This document shows, piece by piece, positions 1-8,612 of a stretch of 64,000 nucleotides of DNA; position 1 is the first letter of the stretch; every line of letters starts with the position of its first letter. The notes below the pieces were generated by a model, which was not told where the DNA came from, made no database searches, and saw nothing but the letters and a program-made list of their open reading frames with translations. This DNA is from Streptomyces albireticuli (GTDB lineage Bacteria > Actinomycetota > Actinomycetes > Streptomycetales > Streptomycetaceae), in NCBI RefSeq assembly GCF_002192455.1, contig NZ_CP021744.1:6844501-6908500 (forward strand). Direction: 5' to 3'. A program made the translations under genes and the position numbers.

Positions 1-926
1 TCGTCACCGGCCGCCGGTCCGTTCAGGCCGGCCGGGGCGGCGGGCGGCCCGTCCCCCGGCTCGGCCGGCTTCGCCGCGTCCGGCGGCGCGCCGCCGCTCA
101 GCAGCGGACCGTTCCCGTTCCGGCTGGTGTCGACGACGTAATGGGCGCCGCCCAGCAGCGCGGACAGCTCGTCACCGTAGGCGCTGGTGACGGAGTTGGT
201 GTGGAAGTTGGAGACGTTGAGCGCGAACCCGTCGGCCCGCGCGACGCCCGCCCTGTTCAGCGCGTCGGCGAGGCGCTTCCGGTCCGGGATCCAGCCGGGG
301 TTGCCCGCGTCGAGGTAGACCGCGGTACCCGGTCGTTCCTTGAAGATCCGCACGGCCTCGGCCAGCAGCGCCAGCCGCTGCTTGGCCGCGGCCTCGGGAA
401 CGCAGCCGGAGGCCCACTGGGCGAGCGCGTCGGGTTCGAGGACCACCCAGGCCTGGCGCGAGCCGATGCCCGCGGCCGCGCGGGAGATCCACCGGCGGTA
501 GTGCGCCGCGTCGGGGGCGCCGCCGGAGGAGTACTGCCCGCAGTCGCGCTGCGGGATGTTGTAGGCGACGAGGACGGGGATGCGGCCCGCGCGCTCCGCC
601 CTGCGGGTGATCTGCTCGGCCTGTGCCTTCGGGTCGCGGTCGGTGAGCCACACGGCCGTCGACCGGTCGGAGATGCGCTGGAGCGCGGCGGCGTCCTCCT
701 CCCGCCCCCGCTCCTGCCAGATCCGCTCCTGCCAGACGGCGGGCCCCGTCGGCTCCACCCAGAACGGGGTCGTGGCGTCGTGGTCGTCGTCCGGGGAGGT
801 GAGGGCCCCGGCGGCCGGGCCGGGCAGGCACACCACCCCGGCGCACACCAGCGGGACGGCCCCGCGTCCAAGTGCCGTGCGGGCCCGTCCCGTGGCGGTC
901 CGTCGGATACCGGGTCTCTTCCTCAC
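1..926 (-). CDS. secreted GH6 cellulase (3' end cut by window edge)
   Basis: Glycoside hydrolase family 6 enzyme (endoglucanase or cellobiohydrolase) that would cleave beta-1,4-glucan outside the cell. The GTG at 926 has an AGGAGG ribosome site 5 nt upstream (932-937). The N-terminus is Arg-rich, then hydrophobic (about residues 21-40, ending PGPAAGA), as in a Sec signal peptide. Recognisable GH6 blocks follow in order: VAYNIPQRDCGQYSSGG, VVLEPDALA (catalytic-region Asp), VYLDAGNPGW, ADGFALNVSNFH and VDTSRNGNGP. About 308 residues are present. The C-terminal part lies beyond base 1, so an attached carbohydrate-binding module cannot be excluded. The family assignment is secure from the motifs; endo versus exo action is not decided. 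Confidence 0.9.
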   Translation of the reverse strand, partial: MRKRPGIRRTATGRARTALGRGAVPLVCAGVVCLPGPAAGALTSPDDDHDATTPFWVEPTGPAVWQERIWQERGREEDAAALQRISDRSTAVWLTDRDPKAQAEQITRRAERAGRIPVLVAYNIPQRDCGQYSSGGAPDAAHYRRWISRAAAGIGSRQAWVVLEPDALAQWASGCVPEAAAKQRLALLAEAVRIFKERPGTAVYLDAGNPGWIPDRKRLADALNRAGVARADGFALNVSNFHTNSVTSAYGDELSALLGGAHYVVDTSRNGNGPLLSGGAPPDAAKPAEPGDGPPAAPAGLNGPAAGD

Positions 927-1446
927 GTGATCCTCCTGTCCTCGCCCCGGAGTTCGCTCGGGCTCCGGCCCTGTTGCTTTCAGGGTGTCAGGTGTCGGAC
1001 CGTCAGAACCTGTTGTGCTACGCCGATCGGGAAACGGTGGCCGCCGCCGTCGGCCCGCCCGCGCCGACTCCCTCGGCGAGGTCGAACGCGCCGACCGCGC
1101 ACCCACCGATCGGGACGCGTGCGGACGAGAGGGGTGCGGACCCCGTGCGTACGGATCCCTTGCGTACGGATCCCGTGCGTACGGATCTCGTGCGTACGGA
1201 TCCGACGCGTGCGGACCCGACGCCGCGTCCTCCGCGAACACCCCGCCCGCGGAGGACGCCATCCAGCCATGCTTTTGATGCGCTCCTGACAATTCATCCG
1301 TCCCGTGGGACCCTCCCTCACGCACCCTCGAATCCGCTCGCAGCCGCTCGTGTCCGCACCGCTCGTCTGCCCGGACCGCGCCCACCGCGGTCCGGCCCCC
1401 CACATCGCCGCGCGACTCCCGCGCGGCCTGGGCAGAAGGAGTACGC
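927..1446. other. 520-bp intergenic region between divergent secreted-enzyme genes
   Basis: No convincing gene is seen. The region separates the leftward cellulase from the rightward protease and must carry both promoters. Its conspicuous content is a 15-bp tandem repeat (1115-1219), listed separately. Open frames through the repeat encode only low-complexity repeats and have no good ribosome site. Confidence 0.6.
1115..1219. repeat. 15-bp tandem repeat, about seven units
   Basis: Seven consecutive 15-bp units start at 1115, 1130, 1145, 1160, 1175, 1190 and 1205. The central four are close to GTGCGTACGGATCCC; the outer units drift (GTGCGGAC in place of GTGCGTACGGAT). Each unit carries a CGTACG or related palindromic core. 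The period is a multiple of three, so all frames give five-residue peptide repeats, but none has a supported start. It is probably a non-coding minisatellite in a promoter region. Confidence 0.85.
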
Positions 1447-2460
1447 GTGAGACGTCCCCGCCGTACCGCCGCCGGCATCCTCCTGGCCGCCGGCGCCACG
1501 CTCGCCGCAGGGATCCAGCCGATCACCGCCATCGCCGCCCCGGCCGGCCGGGCCGCCCCGGCCGTCGTCCACACCGCCGCGGCCTCGGCCGCCGACCACC
1601 AGAAGGTCCGTGACTTCTGGACACCGGAACGGATGCGCTCCGCCACGCCGCTCGACCCCCCGGCCGCCGCGCCGGGTGCCCGCACGGCGCCCCGGCCCCC
1701 GGGCCCCCTGTCCCTCGTCTCCACGGTCGCGCCCACCGCCCCGGCCGCGGCGCCGGGGCCGGACACCAAGGCGAACCCCCAGCCGGGCGGGGCGTGGACC
1801 GGCGGCGGTGCCGTCGTCAAGACCTCCGGCAGGGTGTTCTTCACCCTGGGGGACCGCACCGCCTCCTGCTCCGGTGACGCCGTCACCAGCCGGAACGGCA
1901 GCACCGTGATCACCGCCGGGCACTGCGTCAAGTACCAGGGCGCCTGGCACACCAACTGGACCTTCGTCCCCGCCTACCAGGACGGGCAGGCCCCGTACGG
2001 GACGTGGAGCGCCGCCAAGACGGCCTCCACACCCCAGTGGGTGGCCAGTGAGGACATCAACTACGACGTCGGCACCGCCGTCGTCGCCCCGCTCGACGGC
2101 AAGCGGCTCGCCGACGTCGTCGGCGCCCAGGGCCTCCAGTTCAACGGCGCCTACAACCAGGAGATGTACGCCTTCGGCTTCCCCGCCGCCGCGCCGTACG
2201 ACGGCAAGCGGCTCATCTATTGCAGCGGGAAGACCGCCAAGGACTTCCTCTTCAGCAAGGACCACGGCATGGCCTGCAACATGACCGGCGGTTCGAGCGG
2301 CGGCCCGTGGTTCGCCTCGTTCGACGAGGCCACCGGCTCCGGCCTCCAGGCCTCGGTGAACAGCTTCGGCTACACCTTCCTGCCGAACCGGATGTTCGGC
2401 CCGTTCTTCGGCAACGAGGTCAAGAGCCTCTACGAGCAGTCGGCGGCGCAGAAGGTCTGA
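1447..2460 (+). CDS. secreted trypsin-like serine protease
   Basis: Extracellular serine endopeptidase of the chymotrypsin/V8 fold, 337 residues. GTG start with AAGGAG about 6 nt upstream. A signal peptide (RRPRR followed by a hydrophobic stretch to about residue 33) and a Pro/Ala-rich pro-region (about 35-110) precede the catalytic domain. The triad is visible: His159 in ITAGHCV, Asp207 in INYDVGTAVV, and Ser284 in GGSSGGPW. Two cysteine pairs are plausible (near the His block and before the Ser block). It stands alone, with a hairpin terminator just downstream. Substrate specificity cannot be read from the sequence. Confidence 0.9.
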   Translation: MRRPRRTAAGILLAAGATLAAGIQPITAIAAPAGRAAPAVVHTAAASAADHQKVRDFWTPERMRSATPLDPPAAAPGARTAPRPPGPLSLVSTVAPTAPAAAPGPDTKANPQPGGAWTGGGAVVKTSGRVFFTLGDRTASCSGDAVTSRNGSTVITAGHCVKYQGAWHTNWTFVPAYQDGQAPYGTWSAAKTASTPQWVASEDINYDVGTAVVAPLDGKRLADVVGAQGLQFNGAYNQEMYAFGFPAAAPYDGKRLIYCSGKTAKDFLFSKDHGMACNMTGGSSGGPWFASFDEATGSGLQASVNSFGYTFLPNRMFGPFFGNEVKSLYEQSAAQKV

Positions 2461-2476
2461 GCCCCCGCGCGAAAGC

Positions 2477-2516
2477 GACCGGCCGGACGCCCGGGACCGA
2501 CCCGGGCCGGCCGGTC
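2477..2516 (+). terminator. hairpin after the protease gene
   Basis: A 10-bp perfect stem (GACCGGCCGG with CCGGCCGGTC) encloses a second CCCGGG/CCCGGG pair. It lies 17 nt after the protease stop and has no T-run, as is common for GC-rich actinobacterial terminators. Confidence 0.6.
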
Positions 2517-2671
2517 GATCACGTCCTCCCACGGTCCCTTGAGGTCCCTGAAGCCCTTCCGCCGCCCGGTCGCGATGTCACCTGACGGGTCGACACACTC
2601 TGGCGGCATTACGGCCCTTCGCGTCAAGGTTGACATCGACAGCGAACACACGGGCAACAGGAGGCACCTGA

Positions 2672-3688
2672 ATGGACACCCCGCGGCCTGACAGCTCCCT
2701 CGTCGCACAGCTCAGCGAGCACGCCCTGGCCTACCTCCACTCCGCCGCGCTGCGCACGGCGGCCCGCATCGGCGTCGCCGACCACCTCGCCGAGGGGCCG
2801 CGCACCCCCGAACAGCTCGCCGGCCCGCTCGGCGTCAGCGGCCCCTACCTGCGCCGTGTCCTCCGCCTCCTGGCCACCCGCCAGATCTTCCGCGAGGACG
2901 CCGAAGGCGCCTTCCACCTGACCCCCGCGGCCGACCTCCTGCGCTCCGACGTCCCCTCCTCGATGAGACGAGGCGTCATCATGCTCACGGACGAGCTCTT
3001 CTGGACGCCTGCCGGGCGCCTGGAGGACACCGTGCGCGCGGGGCGCACCACCTTCGAGGACCTCTACGGAGCCCCCTACTTCGACCACCTCGCCCGCAGC
3101 CCCGAGGCGGCCGAGTCCTTCCACACGGGCATGGCCAGCGTGTCCGACGGCGACGACGCGGCCACCTGCGCCGCCTACGACTTCCCCGGGACCGGCACGG
3201 TCGTCGACGTCGGCGGCGGCCGCGGCGGCCTGCTGCGCCGCGTCCTCCTGGACAACCCCGGCCTCTCCGGCATCCTCTACGACCGCGCGGACGTCCTGCG
3301 CGACCACAGCCTCGGCATACCGGAGCTGGCCGGGCGCTGGCGCACCGAACCCGGCGACTTCTTCTCCTCCGTGCCGGCCGGTGCCGACATCTACCTGCTG
3401 AAGCGCATCCTGCACGACTGGACCGACGCGGAGTGCCTGACCATCCTGCGCGGCTGCCGCGCCGCCATGAAGGAAGGCGGCAGGCTCCTGGTCGTCGACA
3501 CCGTCGTCGCACCCGGCAACGAACCCTCCTACGCCAAGGTCCTCGACCTCCTCATGATGGCCTCGCTCAACGGCCGCGAGCGCGGCGAGGAGGACTTCCG
3601 GCGGCTGTTCGCCGAGTCCAGGCTGGAACTGGCCGGCATCCGCCCGACGGACTCGTCGCTCTCGGTCGTGGTGGCCACGGCGGTCTGA
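2672..3688 (+). CDS. SAM-dependent O-methyltransferase (dimerising, small-molecule type)
   Basis: Class I methyltransferase of the plant-type/DnrK-like O-methyltransferase family, 338 residues, close to family length. The N-terminal winged-helix dimerisation domain (about 1-90, with RTPEQLAGPLGVSGPYLRRVLRLL) precedes a Rossmann domain carrying the SAM motif VVDVGGGRGGLL (about 177-188) and the family block LKRILHDWTD with its active-site His. ATG start with AGGAGG about 6 nt upstream. The gene stands alone; neither the protease before it nor the unknown gene after it suggests a substrate. Aromatic polyketide methylation is possible, since the type II PKS cluster 40 kb away has no methyltransferase of its own in view, but that is speculation. 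Confidence 0.87.
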   Translation: MDTPRPDSSLVAQLSEHALAYLHSAALRTAARIGVADHLAEGPRTPEQLAGPLGVSGPYLRRVLRLLATRQIFREDAEGAFHLTPAADLLRSDVPSSMRRGVIMLTDELFWTPAGRLEDTVRAGRTTFEDLYGAPYFDHLARSPEAAESFHTGMASVSDGDDAATCAAYDFPGTGTVVDVGGGRGGLLRRVLLDNPGLSGILYDRADVLRDHSLGIPELAGRWRTEPGDFFSSVPAGADIYLLKRILHDWTDAECLTILRGCRAAMKEGGRLLVVDTVVAPGNEPSYAKVLDLLMMASLNGRERGEEDFRRLFAESRLELAGIRPTDSSLSVVVATAV

Positions 3689-3901
3689 CGCGACGCCGGA
3701 CCGCGACACCGGGCCCCCTCGCCCGTACGACATATGGCGCGGTGAAGCGGGCGATTCGGGGGAGACCCGGCCGTGCGTACATATCTGCTGGTATGGCCGC
3801 GGGGGGAAAGGGGGAAGACACGAGGTCTGGGCCCGGACCGAGGCCGTGGCCTCTACAGTTCCCGGGGATGGGTTGTGGCACCGGCCGGAAGGATGTGCGC
3901 T

Positions 3902-5314
3902 GTGAGTGAGCCTGTTCGGGGTTGCGTGCTGCTGTTGGACGGCACACCCGACCGGTCCCGGGGAGCGGTGCCGAACCCCACGGCGCACGCCCTGGCCGGC
4001 GCGGATCCCCGCCGCTTCCTCGCGGCCCCGTCCGTCGACGTGGTGCAGCTGCCCGGCGTCGCCGGCCCGCAGAGCGTGCTCGCCTACCTCCAGCACGCCG
4101 CCGCGAGTCCCGGCCCCCTGCTGGTCTGGGTGACCGGCCGGCTGATGGTGCCCTCGCGCCGGGCCAAGGAGCTGCACCTGGGGCTGTCCGGCAGCACTCC
4201 GGGCTCGGTCCGCTACACGGGCCTGCCCTGGGCGTGGCTCACCCGGACGCTCGGTGCCCATCAGGGGCCCCTGGTGGTGCTGCTGGACGTGGAGGCGGAC
4301 GCCGCGGCGTGGCCGGAGGTGACCGCCGCGGCGAGCGGTGGTCAGCTGGCCGACGGGGTGCCCCTGTTCGGCGTCGTGACGCCCGCCCCGGCCACACCCT
4401 TCCGCGAAGCCGGCCCGTACACCTCCGCGTTCCTCGACGCCCTGCGTGCCGGGGACCCCGCCGGGGGACCCGTGCTCGACGTGGCGGCGGTGCACCGGCA
4501 GGCGCTCGACGTGGCGGCGCCGGGCGACGGGACGCTGACCCTCCAGTACGGCCCCGTGGGCCCCTTGCTGGCCAACCCGGCCGCCAGGCCGGCCCCGGTG
4601 GCCGCGCCCGCGCCCGTACCGGCACCGGTGCCCGCGCCCGTACCGGCACGGGAACCCGCCCCGGAGCCGGCGCGCGGTCCCGGGCCGGCGCGGGTCAGGG
4701 AGCCCGCGCGGGCCCAGGAACCGGTGTGGGACACGGGCAGGGTGCGGGCCCCCGAGCCCGTACGCGACGCGGAGCCCGTGCACACACCCGACTCCGGACG
4801 GGCCGCCGAGCACGTACGGGCCCCCGCGGCGAACCCCGTGCCCACCGCCGCGCCGGTGGGCGGGCAGCCGGCCTCCGTGCCGGCCCGGGACGACCTGCTG
4901 CCCGGGATCCTGGCCGCGGCCCACGCCGGCCGGCACAACGAGGCCGCGGCGATGGCCGCGGCCTGGGAGCAGCAGACCCTGCGCCTGTACGGCCCGGACA
5001 GCCCCGAGGCCGGATTGTGGACCGAGGTCCGCGCCGACCTCGCCCGGCTCGCGGGCGACCACGGCCGGGCCGCGGGGCTGTGGATGTCCGCCGCGCGGGC
5101 CCGCCTGGCGCGCAGCGGCCCGGCGGACGGTGAGGTGCTCGCCGCCGTGAAGCGGGCGCACTACTGCTGGCAGCACAGCGGCGGGCAGGCGCCCGGCCTG
5201 GCCACCGACCTGCTCGCGCTCTGGGAGCAGGTCCCCGGTGGCCGGGACGCCGCCGAGGACGTCCGCGCCCGCCTGCGGGCCCTGGGTGACGCGCCGCCCG
5301 CCGCCGCCCGCTGA
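3902..5314 (+). CDS. unrecognised protein with Pro/Ala repeat linker and helical C-terminus
   Basis: I do not recognise this protein (about 470 residues). The N-terminal domain (about 1-215) is an alpha/beta fold by its pattern, with strands VRGCVLLLDG, PLLVWVTGRL and PLVVLLDVEAD, reminiscent of caspase-like or hydrolase folds but without a catalytic motif I can defend. Next comes a low-complexity linker (about 225-330) of PVPAPVPAP-type repeats and Arg/Glu/Pro segments. The C-terminal region (about 335-465) is Ala-rich and helical, TPR-like (HAGRHNEAAAMAAAWEQQ, GDHGRAAGLWMSAARARL). The GTG at 3902 is preferred because GGAAGG lies 9 nt upstream; an ATG at 3893 is the alternative. It converges with the RidA gene. 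Confidence 0.7.
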   Translation: MSEPVRGCVLLLDGTPDRSRGAVPNPTAHALAGADPRRFLAAPSVDVVQLPGVAGPQSVLAYLQHAAASPGPLLVWVTGRLMVPSRRAKELHLGLSGSTPGSVRYTGLPWAWLTRTLGAHQGPLVVLLDVEADAAAWPEVTAAASGGQLADGVPLFGVVTPAPATPFREAGPYTSAFLDALRAGDPAGGPVLDVAAVHRQALDVAAPGDGTLTLQYGPVGPLLANPAARPAPVAAPAPVPAPVPAPVPAREPAPEPARGPGPARVREPARAQEPVWDTGRVRAPEPVRDAEPVHTPDSGRAAEHVRAPAANPVPTAAPVGGQPASVPARDDLLPGILAAAHAGRHNEAAAMAAAWEQQTLRLYGPDSPEAGLWTEVRADLARLAGDHGRAAGLWMSAARARLARSGPADGEVLAAVKRAHYCWQHSGGQAPGLATDLLALWEQVPGGRDAAEDVRARLRALGDAPPAAAR

Positions 5315-5326
5315 CCGGCCCGGCCC

Positions 5327-5755
5327 CTACTCCGCCGGGTCGCGGACGACCGCGAACGCCTCGACCTCCAGCACGAGTTCGGGGCGGAACAGGGCGGCCA
5401 CCTGCACCGCCGAGCTCGCCGGCAGCGGGCGCCCGCCCAGGAACTCGTCACGGGCGGTGCGGACGACGGGCAGGTCGGCGATGTCGGTGAGGAAGTAGGT
5501 GAGTTTGACGACGTCGTCGAAGGTCGCCCCGGCCGCGGCGAGGCACCGCCGAAGGTTCTCGAAGACCTGCCGGGCCTGCGCGGCCGGGTCGCCGGCGCCG
5601 ACGAGGGCACCGTTCTCGTCGAGGGCGACCTGGCCGGAAACGGCCATGAAGCGGCCGCTTCCGCCGACGACATGGGTGTACCCGGTGGCCGGGGCGACCC
5701 CCTGGGGAGCCGGGATGTGCGTGAGATGCGGGGCTGATGACATGGATGAGGACAT
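5327..5755 (-). CDS. RidA/YjgF family enamine/imine deaminase
   Basis: RidA-family protein of about 142 residues, a trimeric cytosolic enzyme that typically hydrolyses reactive enamine/imine intermediates. Family blocks seen include SGQVALDENGALVG, RQVFENLRRCLAAAGATFDDVVKLTYFLTD and a C-terminal VAALFRPELVLEVEAFAV. The ATG at 5755 has GAGG about 8 nt upstream; an in-frame ATG at 5743 is possible. The conserved Arg of active deaminases is not evident in its usual place, so this may be a RidA subgroup with another role. It follows the amidohydrolase by 66 bp on the same strand and probably shares its operon. Confidence 0.85.
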   Translation of the reverse strand: MSSSMSSAPHLTHIPAPQGVAPATGYTHVVGGSGRFMAVSGQVALDENGALVGAGDPAAQARQVFENLRRCLAAAGATFDDVVKLTYFLTDIADLPVVRTARDEFLGGRPLPASSAVQVAALFRPELVLEVEAFAVVRDPAE

Positions 5756-5821
5756 GGCGCCATCCTCGTCCGCCACCGCTCCCGGCACCAGGGGGAACCG
5801 CCTCCCACCTGCGGCCGGCCG

Positions 5822-6949
5822 CTACGCCTCGGCCGGTCCGAGGCCGTAGACACGGCGTGCGTTGCCCTCGGCGATCAGGTCCGCCACGCGCCGGGCGTCC
5901 CCGGCCGTCCAGGCGCCGTCGCTCACCCAGCCCGACAGCAGACGGCCGAGGGCGTGGCCGAAAAGACGGGTCGCCGTGAGGTACAGCTCGGGCAGGCCGT
6001 AGGCGTCGGTGGAGAACAGCAGCTTTCCGAACGGCGCCAGTTCGAGGGTCTCGGCCAGGACGGCGCCGGCCCGCGCCCCGATGTGCGGGACGGCGAGGCC
6101 GATGTCGGTGTGGACGTGCGCGTAGGCATGGCTGAGGTAGGCGGCGTTGCGGTGGTAGGGGTAGGTGTGCAGCAGGATCACCGGGCAGCCCGTGGGGCGC
6201 ACGGCACGCAGGAAGTCGGTGAGGAGCAGAGGGTCGCAGCGGTGCAGCCGTAGGTCGGGGTCGCCGAACCCGGTGTGGAACTGGAGCGGGCGGCCCGTGG
6301 CGACGGCGGTCCAGAGCAGGTGGCGCAGGAGCACCGGATCGGTCAGCCGGTCGCCCGGCCGTCTGCCGGCGAGCCAGCGGCCCGCGGCCTGGCGGACCTC
6401 GGGGACGGCGGGCGGCCCGGGCGCGAAGTCCAGGCCGTGCCGGTAGGCGATGACCGACTTGAAGGCGACGGCGCGGCGCGCCGCCTCGTGGACGCCGTCG
6501 GTCAGCCGGGTGACGAGGTCCTGGGTGCTCCCGGCCGCGTCGGCGGCGGCCTCCGCGACGGTCTCCAGCCGTACGATCTCGTGGGCGCGGGCCCCGGAGA
6601 CGGTGGCGAGCCGGGCCGGTGTGGTCAGCCCGCCGGCCAGGCCCGTGTCGACGAGGAGGTCCGTGATGCCGGTGGCGCGGAGCAGCCGCCGGGTGGTCTC
6701 GTCCGTGCCCAGCTCGGTGCGCCGGGCCAGGTACTCGGCGGGCGGGCAGTGGGCGGGGAGCCCGAGCGCGGGCGGGCACCAGCGGCGCAGCGCGAAGCCC
6801 AGCTGGGTGTCGAAGAAGGTGGTGCCGGGGGCCGCGGGAGCGTCGGACTCGGTGAGGTAGGAGGTGAACCGCGCCTCCGTGAGGGCGTGTCGCGCGACCC
6901 CGTGGCAGTGGTGGTCCACCAGGCGGGCGGGTGCTTCGACCGGATCCAT
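5822..6949 (-). CDS. amidohydrolase-2 family protein (FluG N-domain type)
   Basis: Metal-dependent TIM-barrel hydrolase of 375 residues. It opens with the metal-site signature LVDHHCHGV, and later has PLQFHTGFGDPDLRLHRCDP, VILLHTYPYHRNAAYLS, YAHVHTDIGLAVP and GKLLFSTDAYGLPELY, the pattern of the FluG amidohydrolase half. The ATG at 6949 gives a protein starting MDPVEAPARLVDHHCHG. It begins 50 bp after the glutamine-synthetase-like gene ends, on the same strand. In fungal FluG and some bacterial proteins the two domains are one polypeptide, which suggests they act on the same gamma-glutamyl or amide intermediate. Substrate unknown. Confidence 0.82.
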   Translation of the reverse strand: MDPVEAPARLVDHHCHGVARHALTEARFTSYLTESDAPAAPGTTFFDTQLGFALRRWCPPALGLPAHCPPAEYLARRTELGTDETTRRLLRATGITDLLVDTGLAGGLTTPARLATVSGARAHEIVRLETVAEAAADAAGSTQDLVTRLTDGVHEAARRAVAFKSVIAYRHGLDFAPGPPAVPEVRQAAGRWLAGRRPGDRLTDPVLLRHLLWTAVATGRPLQFHTGFGDPDLRLHRCDPLLLTDFLRAVRPTGCPVILLHTYPYHRNAAYLSHAYAHVHTDIGLAVPHIGARAGAVLAETLELAPFGKLLFSTDAYGLPELYLTATRLFGHALGRLLSGWVSDGAWTAGDARRVADLIAEGNARRVYGLGPAEA

Positions 6950-6999
6950 CGGTGCCGTCCTTTCGCGTCGTGCCGGTTCCCCGTTCCCGGTGGTGCGCC

Positions 7000-8406
7000 T
7001 CAGTAGCGGCCGCGCAGGGCGTCCGCGAGGGCCTGCGGATCCTTGCCCTCGGCCAGTGCGTGCTCGCCCCGGCGGACGGCGAGGAGCGCCTCGAAGAGGG
7101 GATCGCCGAGCGCGTCGCGCAGGAGGGCGGAGCGGGTGAAGTGGCCGAGCGCCTCGGGCAGGGAGGCGGGCAGGCGCGGCGCGGAGCCGGTGGTGACGGG
7201 GTTCCCGGCGACCGGGGCCGGGAGGGTGAGGCCGTCGTCGAGCCCGGCGAGACCGGCGGCGATGACGGCCCCGACGACCAGATAGGGGTTGGCGGCCGGG
7301 TCGAAGCACTTGATCTCGGCGTTGGCCGCGTCGGGGTCGTGCGGCGGGCCGGGGATGAACCGCAGGGCCGCCTCGCGGTTCTCCACGCCCCAGCAGTGGT
7401 AGGCGCCGGCCCACCGCGAAGGGGTGAGCCGCAGATAGCTGGCGGGCAGGGGCGCGCCCAGGGCGAGCAGCGCGGGCAGTTCCCGCAGGACCCCGGCGAG
7501 GAAGGCCTCGCACACGAGGGTCATCGCCTGGGGGCCCTCGCCGCCCCGGCACAGGTTCACGCCGTCCCGCCACAGGCTCAGGTGCAGATGGGCGCCGTTG
7601 CCGACGGCGCCCGCCCGGGTGACGGGCGCGAAGGAGGCCGTCAGCGCGTGCCGGGCGGAGACGGCGCGGACGGTCTCGCGGACGAGGACGGCGTGGTCGG
7701 CGGCCGTGACGGGGTCGGTGGGGGCGGTGGAGACCTCGAACTGGCCGGGCGCGTACTCGGGGTGGAGCTGGAGCACCTCGACGTCCTGCGCGGCCAGTGC
7801 CTGGAGGATGTCGTCGAGGTAGTCCGAGAGCTCCACCAGCCGCGTCATGCCGTAGGCGGGGCCGGGCCCCGCGAAGGGCTCCTCGGCGCCGGCGGCCGTG
7901 CCCGTACGGGTGGTGACGGTCCATTCGGTCTCGACGCCCATCCGCAGGTGCAGGCCGTGGCGGGCCGCGCGGGCGGTCATGCGCCGGGCGAACTGGCGCT
8001 GGCACGCGACGTAGGGGGTGCCGTCCTGTTCGTAGCGGTCCGTGGGGGCCCAGGCCCAGCCGGGCTGCGCCGCGAGCGGCGTGAGCAGGGAGAGGTCGGG
8101 GAAGATCCGCAGATCGCCGTCGGGGCCGCCGAGATGGGGGCTGGTGACGGCGGAGTCGTCGGAGAGGAAGACGTCGAGGACCGGCGAGGCCCCGGCGCCC
8201 CAGCGCGCGGTGTGCGGCAGCCGGGCGGTGGGGATGGTCTTGACGCGGGTGATCCCGGAATTGTCGACCCAGGTGAGGGCGACGCCGTGGATGTTCCGCG
8301 CGGTCAGGCGCGCCGCTTCCTGGCGGGCCGCCGAGCCCGCCCGCTCCCTCTCCCGGCGCTGCTCCTCGCCCTGGTCCTGGCTGTCCACCCGGTCCGGTCC
8401 GTGCAC
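7000..8406 (-). CDS. glutamine-synthetase-family ligase (FluG C-domain / GlnA4-like)
   Basis: ATP-dependent gamma-glutamyl ligase of the GS superfamily, 468 residues. Visible blocks are IPTARLP (N-terminal beta-grasp), GVETEWTV (metal-binding Glu), GNGAHLHLSLW (ATP/metal loop), SYLRLTPSRWAGAYHCWGVENREAALRF and EIKCFDPAANPYLVVGAVIAAG. The sequence diverges from assimilatory GlnA at several blocks, and no adenylylation loop is evident, so a role in polyamine, amine or amide metabolism is more likely than ammonia assimilation. The GTG at 8406 has GAGGAG 5-6 nt upstream. It is first in a three-gene run with the amidohydrolase and RidA genes. Confidence 0.85.
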   Translation of the reverse strand: MHGPDRVDSQDQGEEQRRERERAGSAARQEAARLTARNIHGVALTWVDNSGITRVKTIPTARLPHTARWGAGASPVLDVFLSDDSAVTSPHLGGPDGDLRIFPDLSLLTPLAAQPGWAWAPTDRYEQDGTPYVACQRQFARRMTARAARHGLHLRMGVETEWTVTTRTGTAAGAEEPFAGPGPAYGMTRLVELSDYLDDILQALAAQDVEVLQLHPEYAPGQFEVSTAPTDPVTAADHAVLVRETVRAVSARHALTASFAPVTRAGAVGNGAHLHLSLWRDGVNLCRGGEGPQAMTLVCEAFLAGVLRELPALLALGAPLPASYLRLTPSRWAGAYHCWGVENREAALRFIPGPPHDPDAANAEIKCFDPAANPYLVVGAVIAAGLAGLDDGLTLPAPVAGNPVTTGSAPRLPASLPEALGHFTRSALLRDALGDPLFEALLAVRRGEHALAEGKDPQALADALRGRY

Positions 8407-8434
8407 GACTGCTCCTCGGTGCCCGCGTTCCCGG

Positions 8435-8470
8435 CCGGGCGGACGGTGCTGTCCGGCACCGTCCGCCCGG
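8435..8470 (-). terminator. 14-bp perfect hairpin upstream of the GS-like gene
   Basis: CCGGGCGGACGGTG pairs perfectly with CACCGTCCGCCCGG around an 8-nt loop. It lies between the small Zn-site gene (ending at 8613) and the GS-like start (8406), both leftward. It could terminate the former or act as a leader structure for the latter. Confidence 0.5.
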
Positions 8471-8612
8471 CGGCCGTCACTCCTGCTCTCTCACCCTTCC
8501 CGCATTCCCGGCTTCCTGATCACCTTCCTGATCAGGGATCCGTACGGCCGGCGGGGAAGCCGGGGCGTACGGGGCGCGGGCGCGGCCGGGCGGCGGGCGG
8601 GGCGGGGTGCCG

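Noticed and set aside
872..1450. A pentapeptide-like repeat protein encoded across the 15-bp minisatellite
   Set aside because: The five-residue periodicity follows from a 15-bp DNA repeat in every frame; no frame has a convincing start, ribosome site or pentapeptide consensus such as A(D/N)Lxx over a useful length.
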